Below the pieces are notes generated by a model. That model was given only the letters and a program-made list of their open reading frames with translations. It did no database searches and was not told the origin of the DNA. 64,000 bases of DNA from NCBI GenBank assembly GCA_907165275.2, contig OU015653.1, forward strand, positions 8,958,001 to 9,022,000, read 5' to 3'. The number at the start of each line of letters is the position of its first letter. The stretch's first letter is position 1. The stretch is from Zygaena filipendulae. Taxonomy: Eukaryota > Arthropoda > Insecta > Lepidoptera > Zygaenidae. Position numbers and translations under genes: made by a program. This document shows, piece after piece, positions 55,528-64,000 of this stretch.

Positions 55528-55980
55528 GTGAATGACGATTGACGTTAATATGATATGACATTACAAATCATGACAATTGACAGACGTTGACACAGGTAAT
55601 AGAGATTGGCCGTTTACTAGAGCAATTGTGGTGTAATTGATGATTTCAATTATGAATTTCTGTCAAATATATTTTTTTTAAGATGCTTAAGTTAAAAATC
55701 AATAAGATTCCGGATATTTTTGTTTTAAATTGATTTTAATACTTAGATATAACACAATTATACTAAGAAAAAACTGAAATTATTTATTAATACTTTTTAA
55801 AAGTATCGATTTCCACGAATGAAATCGATCATCGGTTGTTGAAAACAAAAATTAAATTACTTATTTTTTACATTTGGCCATTGTAATTGAGGCTAAGATT
55901 TAAATAGGTTAATTATGCAAAATAGACAAACTTTTTGGTACATATCTGATTTGTGTAACGGTTAGGCCCAAAATCGGGTT
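55528..55980. other. AT-rich non-coding DNA
   Basis: Nothing recognised. Confidence 0.35.
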
Positions 55981-56084
55981 TCTCCTTTCATGACGATCGG
56001 TTGAGCAGTTAAGGCGTGAAAGTGTAACAAACAAACAAATATTATAAATAATCTTACATGCGCATTTATAATAGTATAGTAAGA
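55981..56084 (-). repeat. Fragment of the short interspersed repeat
   Basis: catgacgatcggttgagcag, ttaaggcgtgaaagtgtaac and atgcgcatttataatagtat. Confidence 0.6.
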
Positions 56085-57494
56085 ATTACAGGGATATTAT
56101 GTACTGTTTTATTTTCACTCGTATAGTAAAATTACTTATTGGACTAAATATTAATACACTAAAGTCCAAAAATTATTGCGTAACATCGCAAACGTGTCTA
56201 CAGTCAATATGTGTCATGATATAGGACAGTTTCGTGTAGATAATTGCTTAAGTGGCATCTTACTTAGTCTCCACCGACCCAAGCGAGGGGTGGGCTGGCC
56301 ATTTCCAACGGACTAACTCCTTGTTAAGGAGATAAGCGTAGTTTGTTGTTCAGCACCAAATCTTTATCTACTCAAAGATATAACAGAATAACATTTGAAT
56401 AAGGTTCGCTCGTACTGAATGTTACTGCACGTTATTCTTGCCAAGAAAACACAACTATATTGTTATCAATTTGTTTTAGAAAAAATACTAGAAAGATACC
56501 TGTCAAAGGAAATTTCAAACGCAAATTAACTCTAGAAACATATCATATAGGTTTCACACAGAAATAGATTGTGAATTGTTACACTTGTTTACGGAATATA
56601 AAGCAGTAAAGCGTACAAGAAATTACAAACATAGGCCTTTGTAAATATTTAATGTTTTGTTAATTACTCTAATGACGCATAAACACAACAGTAAGAAACT
56701 CGAAAGAGGGTCTTGACGTGCATACGTTAACATGCGTCTTCGCTCGCGTTAGTGATTGTGTTAATTATTAAAATCCTTTACGTTCGAAAATTAACTTTTG
56801 AAACGGATGCTTAAATTATTTAGTTGTACCTTCTTGGATGCTAACATGAATACATAGAATAGAAAATCACTTAGCATATAGCTATCTGAAAAAGATCTTA
56901 AAATGCGAGAATTAGGTATATGCTACATAATTTTTAATTTTCTTGTTAAACTTGTAAATTGTTTTCTTAATTTTTTTAAATCATAACTCAAACTAATTTG
57001 TAAACTACTATATTTTATATTTTTTGTCGTATTGTTGTGCCTTCGCGACCTGGCGATTTTTTTGTGAAATTGTGTTTTTCTCGTCAAAGTTACCGGCTCT
57101 ATCGATTGGTAATAAAAAATTAAAATTTTTATCTTTCAAAATTTTTATCTTTCAAAGTGTCATCTTGAAAAAGTGTTTTTATTTTTTGTGTAATATCGCA
57201 TTTTTTCAGACAGCAAACTTAAATAAAAAAACTTAAAAAGTAAAATCTTGTCTAAATATTAGATACAAGTCATTAGAGCTTATTTTCTGTTTATATATAT
57301 TATGCAATAATACTAAATAGAAGGATTACTCGTCTAATGTTACTAGGTAAATAATACTACTACATAGTGCTTTATACATATTATTATAGTATCTACAGTT
57401 CTCTTTTTATTAATTATTACTTTTTATTAGGTACCTACCGATCTGTTTAGATGTTCGCACTGTATTTTATATTTATGTATTTATTTTTGCCAAA
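56085..57494. other. AT-rich non-coding DNA
   Basis: No gene recognised. Confidence 0.35.
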
Positions 57495-57809
57495 TCAACA
57501 TTCATTCCTTTTCGTTTTGGTAGGTATTGCTATTCTAACAATAAACATATAGGTATATTCCAGGAAAACAAAGTTAAGTTTAAAAGCCGTCGTAAATATC
57601 AACGGCCAACGTACCCAGCAATAAGTATCAATTAAACAATCAGGGCACTCCAGTAGGCTGTGAGGCAATCCGCAATAATTTTCATCTAAATCTGACGTAA
57701 ACATGACCGATATTCTCTGAGCAATTTGCATGTCCGTTACCTCTCTGAATAAATTAAAGCCACCTGCCCGAAGGTTGAGTCCATGAATATGTAAGACAAT
57801 GGCTTCCAA
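57495..57809 (-). CDS. Weak candidate coding frame, unidentified
   Basis: A 104-codon minus-strand frame from an ATG (begins MEAIVLHIHGLNLRAGGFNL, includes DLDENYCGLPHSLLECPDC). The N-terminal two thirds has a fairly protein-like composition with several Cys residues; the last third is hydrophobic and AT-driven. There is no recognised family and no promoter or polyadenylation context, and it may be a chance frame or an exon. Confidence 0.2.
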   Translation of the reverse strand: MEAIVLHIHGLNLRAGGFNLFREVTDMQIAQRISVMFTSDLDENYCGLPHSLLECPDCLIDTYCWVRWPLIFTTAFKLNFVFLEYTYMFIVRIAIPTKTKRNEC

Positions 57810-58180
57810 ATCTTAGACTCCAATTAGAAGGGGTCATTAAAAGCCTAGGTTGATTACATCTGCATGTACAGGATACAAATTGCGAATATAATATAGCCAT
57901 AGGAAGATAATATATTCAATACTAATGGAAATTCTGTATTACCTAATGTTTTTAATTGTAACGCTATTGTAAATAACATATCAGAGCTATTGCCGATGGT
58001 TTTCATAAGCCTTAGTCGACATAATAATACACATCTCTGTTACATGAATAGGCATATAGAATAGGGTAACATATAATTTATTTAATCTCTGTATAATTTC
58101 TTAACATTCACACATTGATATTGATACACGAGTTTTGACTTGCAGCCTATTAGAGCTTTACAAATCTACTTTATAATTAA
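57810..58180. other. AT-rich non-coding DNA
   Basis: Nothing recognised. Confidence 0.35.
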
Positions 58181-58245
58181 ACTAGCTGTCCCACGCGGTT
58201 TTACCCACGATAATTTAGAAGTCCCCCGTAATTATTCCATACTTC
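58181..58245 (-). repeat. Fragment of the short interspersed repeat
   Basis: actagctgtcccacgcggtt and tttacccacgataatttaga. A further possible decayed piece (cgcagtttcactttcgtccc) lies near 58585. Confidence 0.6.
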
Positions 58246-58767
58246 AATTTTCCTTAGTTCCTTTTTCGAGGACGTTTTTGTGTCGCTGATACTTTACCTT
58301 GGATATTTTGTATAAAATGGGTTCATATGATACCAGCATGAACTGAATTGTGGGTATGGTATACAGGTACAAAATATTGACTTGTTAACCGACACAGCGT
58401 CACGGGTATCGTCGGCTGACTGCCACTTAACCGTCGGTCAGTATAATCTGTTTATGTCGTTTAATCGATTTGCTCGCTACAGAGCACATACCTAACTTCA
58501 TGCAATTAATAGGACGGTTTTTAGTCACATACTCTCGTCGGAAACATGCCACAATATCCCGCTATATTCAACTAGTAAGTGTCCGCAGTTTCACTTTCGT
58601 CCCGGGATTCTTTTGAGAAATCCTTGTTACAATGGTATTAAAAAAATCTTTAATTTCAAGTCCTTTATTCGAATACGTCCAGTGGTGTTTACATGATGCT
58701 CATTCAAGCATGTCGACAACAGAACAAAAACCGCAGGAAACTGCTAGTGATTAATAATAATAGCTTA

Positions 58768-58970
58768 TAAGAAGAAGAAGAAGAAGAAGAAGAAGAAAAT
58801 ACATTTATTTCAGCACAGCACACAAGAAAAAGAAACAAACATAAACAGTGCCTAATCTAAATTTGAAGACATAATATCTCTTGCATGCTCTACCGAAAGG
58901 GTCACCAACTCAGCATTAGCTAAGTGCGGGTAGGTACACCTAGTGCTAGTTTTCAGTTGGCAGCTCGTTG
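58768..58970 (-). repeat. (AAG)n microsatellite and adjoining dispersed repeat
   Basis: A (aag)n run at about 58769-58797 is followed by aaatacatttatttcagcac and later caactcagcattagctaagt, which looks like the reversed 3' part of a SINE or LINE with a simple-sequence tail. Confidence 0.5.
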
Positions 58971-60249
58971 TCACGTACGGACTAACCAAAGAAGAGGAAA
59001 AAATTTATACTCAAAAATATTACCTATAAATGTACCTAAATAAACCAATAAACAAGAAAATAATAAAAACACATAAGACCCAAACATAAATAATATAAAA
59101 GATGAATAGCTAACAGTAAATATACAAGTAAATTTGTAAATTTTTCTTTTCTTTTTCTTTGGTTACCTTAGTAGTCAACATTGTTAAGGTTATTTAATAA
59201 AATTGTAAGTGCAATGTCATATTATAATTAAGTTAAGTAGTGGGTAGGTAATTAAATATTAACGCTGAAAAAAAACAATGCTAGTATTACAGTACCAGTA
59301 AAATGTTGTTAAACAAAAAGAGGTTTTTATCAACCTGACGCATATGAATTAAAGGTAAGTGCTACATTGACAAACAAAATAAGTTAGAGTCATACGTTTT
59401 CTAACGAGCTAATTATTCTGGCGTGTAAGCATGGCGAGTGGACGCCAGGGCGCGCTAGTACCATAAATATCTAAAACAAACAGAGTATTAGCACCGGTCA
59501 CGCTGCATCTTGTTTGTGTACGGCCTAAAACAACATGCGTTTGCGGCTGCCCACTGAATTTGTTAGCGTCGCTCTCATACGCTGACTCAGTGCTCGTAGT
59601 TGAATGCCTGTATATACAAGTACAAAACAGCTGGAAAAAATATTTATTTCTGTCATTTTGATAAATTATATTATTAAATTATAGGCAATGATGATCTCAT
59701 AAAGTAGATTAAATATTTCACATCTCATAATAGACAATTGTGACTCAACTTTAAGATAAGATATTAAATATGGTAGGTATATAGGTGCTATTGTCACTTA
59801 ATTTTATAAGTTTAAAACCTGTGATCGATTGGTACAAATACATATACTACTGGTTAAATTTTTCGTATAAATATACAGGTAAGTATAAAAAAGGTTTGTT
59901 TAACTTTTCTACATAACTGTACATATTCGTGACTTTACATTAATTGAAGAAGTAGGCGAATAATTTTTATTAAAATAACAATATCCATTTGAAAATTAAA
60001 TGATACAAAATAATTATACTGTATAGAGATATAATATTAGGGTAGCGCTAATTGAGTTTTTACATTTTATTTGACTTCTAGTTAATAAAAAATAAAATTT
60101 TGATATATTTTCAATGAATGTAACACATGTAATTTTTTATAAGTTAATAAAGTTTAATTTAGCTCACTGTTTCAAAACGCAAATAATAAGTTTTACATTT
60201 TGGCACTAACTAGTCTTATTGTTGGACAACTTTGAGTTAGAACTATGCC
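58971..60249. other. AT-rich non-coding DNA
   Basis: No gene recognised. Confidence 0.35.
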
Positions 60250-60257
60250 TATATAAA
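60250..60257 (+). promoter_or_regulatory. TATA box candidate
   Basis: tatataaa lies 40 bases upstream of the ATG at 60290, which would leave only a very short 5' untranslated region if transcription starts about 30 bases downstream. Confidence 0.3.
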
Positions 60258-60289
60258 GTGAGCGGCAATAGACGGTTTGCCATGTAGAC

Positions 60290-60535
60290 ATGAAGATGGA
60301 GGAGTTCTGTGACCTCCGACTGGATCCAACTGGTGGTTATAATATACGTAAATTAGAAAATAAGCCAAATTTTGTAAGGCGTTGTTCGTTGCAAATACCA
60401 GAATCAAGTGATTTAAAAACTAAAATAATAAGCTATATAAATATTAATGAAAAAAAAAACACAAAAGTAGAATACAAAAGAAATCTTATAAATAAAAATA
60501 GTTGCAAGATTTACCTGGATATCGGAAATGATTGA
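60290..60535 (+). CDS. Candidate small protein or first exon behind a TATA box
   Basis: An 81-codon frame starts at an ATG 40 bases after tatataaa. It begins MKMEEFCDLRLDPTGGYNIR, and the first 45 codons have balanced composition. The remainder is Lys/Asn-rich and AT-driven, so coding sequence may end at a donor within the frame (for example gtaagg at 60376) and the rest be intron. No signal peptide, membrane segment or known domain is seen. I do not recognise it. Confidence 0.25.
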   Translation: MKMEEFCDLRLDPTGGYNIRKLENKPNFVRRCSLQIPESSDLKTKIISYININEKKNTKVEYKRNLINKNSCKIYLDIGND

Positions 60536-60979
60536 CAAAAACTACACTAATACACATTTTATTAAAAAAATAATTTAAACACTTAAAATATTAAATTAAT
60601 TTGTTGTTATTTTTTTACTGGTAATTAACTAACAAAAATATTAAAAAATACTTTCGGTTTTCGGAAAAAGTTGTACTTTGTGTTCGAGTATAGGTTAAAA
60701 AAAACCTTACTATTTTGGATACAATAAATAAAAACACCAGTGTACCATTAACATCAGATACCATTGCTAAACGCTCGTACGCATGGTACGCTTGCCAACC
60801 TAAACAAACAGTCATTATTTCCGACGATGTGATATTGACATGATGGCAATTGTGAGCGATATCAAGTTATTGTGTACCTACACAATATCATATTGTCTAG
60901 TTTAATTTAATATACAGAAATAACTCAATCGTACATATTTATAAAACATACATAGGACACCATACTTCAATACTTATAT
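60536..60979. other. AT-rich non-coding DNA
   Basis: Nothing recognised. Confidence 0.35.
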
Positions 60980-61140
60980 AATTTATTTATTTATTTAACA
61001 ATTAATGCACACAAGGACAACATAAAAAGGAAAGAAAATATAAAAGTAATCATGTACAAGGGTCATCCTTATTCCATGTGGAATTTTTTCCAGCAGACAA
61101 CAGGAAATGAGATAAGAATGATCTGGTGTGCATCAGTTCG
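60980..61140 (-). repeat. Dispersed repeat with (TTTA)n end
   Basis: (ttta)n followed by acaattaatgcacacaagga and later tccagcagacaacaggaaat resembles a reversed LINE/SINE tail. Confidence 0.45.
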
Positions 61141-61961
61141 ATAGGTAGGTATATGAAATAATAGTATACAAACAAAATACATACAATGATAATATAGATA
61201 CAAAATAAATAGAACCTTTTTTTTCTAGTAACTTGTGGTTAATGGTTTTGATGGTACAATTGGTAAATGTAGCTAAGTAAGTTACTATAAGTATATATTG
61301 TACACACTGTTTATTATCCCAATAAATTGAAAACAAAAAAAAACAAGAACCAAATAATCATAATAATAACAATAACATTATCTAACTAAATACCTACATA
61401 AAATTACATGACAATATAATATATAATAACACATAATGTATAATAATAAATATAATAACTATAAATAAATACAAAAATGAATACAATAACTACACAGGCA
61501 GTGGCAGATAGTGTTCCTTGACTCGCTTTTATATTACTCGCTCGACTCGCATTTGTTTTCTTTTTTTTTTCAATTATTTAGAAAGCAAAGTTCACGTATT
61601 TGCATATTACTAGTGAATAATATGTAGTATCTAACGAATTTAAACAATAGTGCAGAATACAATAAAATTATAACCCGGTTTAGTTTTGGATGCAGCGAGC
61701 GATCGCTATTTCTGCGTTGTGTAGCTTCGCGCGTCGCGTAGCACGGCGTGGCCTACGCTAGCACTACGACAACACGCCGCGTTCGTTGGCGGTGACTGAT
61801 TGCGGGCACGTGCCTGCAACCGAATGCACACATCACACTACTACCATCCATCTAATTTTAAAGGCTTGTATTGCATCTGAAATATATCTTTTACAATTTC
61901 ATTTCACTTTGAAACAGTGCCCCTTTATATTATTACCTAGTGACATTGGATTTATACTAAT
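61141..61961. other. AT-rich non-coding DNA with a GC island (61690-61830)
   Basis: The island (gcagcgagcgatcgctattt, cgcgcgtcgcgtagcacggc) contains repeated gtagca/ctacg words. It has no coding motif. Confidence 0.3.
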
Positions 61962-62200
61962 ACTAGCGGTTCCTCGTGGTTTCTCTGCGTTAATTTTGCC
62001 GTCCGCGCAGGAATTACAGGACAAAAGTTATATCCAAAATTTTATGTGGTTTCACCCGTGTTAATTTCAGAGTTCCCATGGGACTACCCTAAAAGTACCC
62101 TATATATCTTTTTCTATACCCCTTATATAGCATGTATATTCAGAAATTTATGATGATCGATTGAGTAGTTAAGGCATGAAAAGTACAGATGGTCAGACAG
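61962..62200 (-). repeat. Short interspersed repeat, doubled head
   Basis: actagcggttcctcgtggtt, ccgtccgcgcaggaattaca, then a second head (ggtttcacccgtgttaattt, agagttcccatgggactacc), and atgatgatcgattgagtagttaa. It has the same doubled structure as 5224-5412. Confidence 0.65.
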
Positions 62201-62998
62201 ATATACAGAGTTACTTTCACACAATAGTATGGATTAGAAAGAGGAAAAATTGTTTATTTGTAAAAGGCATACAACTATTCGATTCAAAAAAATATTTTAC
62301 TGGTAGAAAACTATATACTGTATTCCGAAATGACTGGAATAATTACTATACAAGATACTTTGATACTTTTTTATAGAATACTTTTTATCCTGAAACAGTT
62401 TTCAATATAATTCTGAAATTCATACGGGTGGATGGAAAATGGATTTATATGTTGGGAGAACAAAGTGTGACGGCTGAAACCATGGTGCAAACTAAGCATT
62501 TCCTTAGTAGCTATTTTCCTAAATGTGTCAAAAAAGAATATTTTGTAAATTAAGATCAACTGAATACCATTTTGTCTATAACTAGCTAGATTTGATTAAT
62601 AGAACTAATAGAATATAATAGACCGAAGCTACATCATATGAACAAAGGTACTGTCTGGTATACTAGATAGCTAAATGATTCGAGAAATTGACAATATAGC
62701 CAGCCATAACAGTGCGAATATAATGTTACGAGTATTAACTAAATTTTCAGCTCAGGAAATAGAGACGCCTGCTAAGTGAGAAGTTGAGAACACTCAAGAT
62801 AACGTCATATCTATTGACATAAATGACATGTACCTTCACAATGAGGTACACCTATGTAAGTGTGAATATAAATGCGAATACAATGTGCACTTGTATAGGT
62901 AGTGTATATTACTATGTCGCTAACCAATTATATGATTTGTTCTTTTAGAGTACAAACGGTCGAACAATTTTACCAAAATCTCACTTTACCAAAATTTA
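62201..62998. other. AT-rich non-coding DNA
   Basis: Nothing recognised. Confidence 0.35.
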
Positions 62999-63085
62999 GA
63001 CTGAGAGAATGCCTTAGGCAGTAATTTATGAAATCGGCCTTTTATACGAGTTGTGCAGTAAAATTCTTTGAACAAAAAAGTAAAT
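62999..63085 (+). repeat. LINE 3' tail, diverged
   Basis: gagagaatgccttaggcagt, aaatcggccttttatacgag and gtgcagtaaaattctttgaa correspond to the tail at 35305-35393. Confidence 0.6.
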
Positions 63086-63690
63086 TTAAAAGGTAAAAAA
63101 AAACATTACTGTATGTCGTTTTTCATTTAACTTTATCGTATTTAACTGACGTCGTAATCAAACTCTCGTTAAAAAGGAACCTTGTGAAACCTTAAATACT
63201 ACATAACCATGATTATTAAGAGAACCGTTTACTTGCTTAAAAATTACTTACACCGACGACCCTTCTGTTTTCCCTCGAGATGAGATGGTCGTAACTTGTT
63301 CAAACTGACCCGAAAACTTAACCAGTAAATACCGAAACCGCTGAAACTATCAAAAACTTAAGCACTATTCCCACTTGTGGCTGACCCTTGTTTTAACTTA
63401 GAATAACTGACCATATGCGGACTGCCCCCAAACGCAGTGTGATATTAAACATTAGAACGAGTAATAATTTCATTTATGTAATGTTATTGTGTTATTAAAT
63501 ATTTTGGACCCCCATGACTTAGATACAGCGTCACAATATATAGAATGGTTTGTTTCATATTTTATTTTTTCATATTTAATATTCAATATGACTTCAATTA
63601 TTTATTAGAGGGTTCGTATAATTTTATAAATAATTAAAAAAAAATGTGATTTTTCATAAAAATCGTTTATTTGATTTATTTATTTCATTT
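63086..63690. other. Non-coding DNA
   Basis: Nothing recognised. Confidence 0.35.
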
Positions 63691-63875
63691 ACTAATATTG
63701 TAAGTGCGAAAGGAACTATGTCGGTCTGTCTGTTACCTTTGCACAGCTTATTTACTCAACCGATCATCACGAAATTTTGCGTAGTAGGTACGCGTTGTCA
63801 AGAGTACATAAAAAGACAAGTACTTTTTATTCCGGAATTATACAGGGAACTCCAAAATTGACGTGTAACCGTGGA
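63691..63875 (+). repeat. Short interspersed repeat, diverged
   Basis: actaatattgtaagtgcgaa, caaccgatcatcacgaaatt, gtactttttattccggaatt and aactccaaaattgacgtgta. Confidence 0.65.
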
Positions 63876-64000
63876 TATTTTTGTCATGACATTTTTTTCC
63901 ATATTGCATAGTATCTATACGTTAGGTAACTATGCACCCATTATAATAATAAGACGCTGAAGAGCAAGTATTAAGCTTTATCCAACTCAAATACGGACTA

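Overview
The window looks like intergenic or intronic DNA from a lepidopteran insect (moth or butterfly). The evidence is an AT-rich background, many copies of the short 'ctagctg..ccccgcggtttcacccgc' repeat typical of Lepidoptera, tRNA-derived SINEs, and a copy of a piggyBac element whose termini closely resemble those first described in Trichoplusia ni. The species assignment is inference. There is no complete host gene that I can name. The coding capacity is dominated by mobile elements.

Layout. 1-20.5 kb: AT-rich DNA with a tandemly duplicated composite MITE (1596-2455), two copies of a near-palindromic MITE (3333-3523 and 3608-3793), dispersed short repeats, one tRNA-derived SINE (about 13605-13801), a small foldback cluster (15623-15730), a plausible unassigned exon (18961-19089) and a perfect hairpin (19350-19384). 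20.5-26.95 kb: a complete, apparently intact BEL/Pao LTR retrotransposon with two 320-bp LTRs that I read as identical, a 5-bp target-site duplication and one uninterrupted 1756-codon gag-pol reading frame. 27.1-30.4 kb: a short unexplained open frame, several short repeats, a (CAGA)n tract and a third copy of the palindromic MITE. 30.45-35.18 kb: a complete DNA transposon of about 4.7 kb with long terminal inverted repeats, a small first exon, an intron holding an inverted-repeat insertion, and a long second exon. That exon encodes a zinc-binding, DDE/D-like transposase with an AT-hook-like motif. The N-terminal and main parts of the protein are in different frames.

35-49 kb: short repeats, one of them nested inside another MITE, a PIF/Harbinger-type MITE with a TAA duplication (40976-41211), a TA-flanked MITE (42423-43051) and two or three SINE heads. 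49.34-50.65 kb: an internally deleted piggyBac-like element with TTAA at both ends and a decayed transposase N-terminus. 50.7-64 kb: further SINE/LINE tails and short repeats, a DDE transposase remnant on the minus strand (55339-55527) and a small reading frame behind a TATA box (60290-60535).

The most interesting object is the 4.7-kb DNA transposon, whose superfamily I cannot assign firmly; its possible 4-bp duplication would fit a Sola-like element. Next are the young intact BEL/Pao copy and the piggyBac deletion derivative. Several GC-richer islands in the AT-rich background could be conserved regulatory elements or missed exons. They can be ranked only by cross-species alignment.
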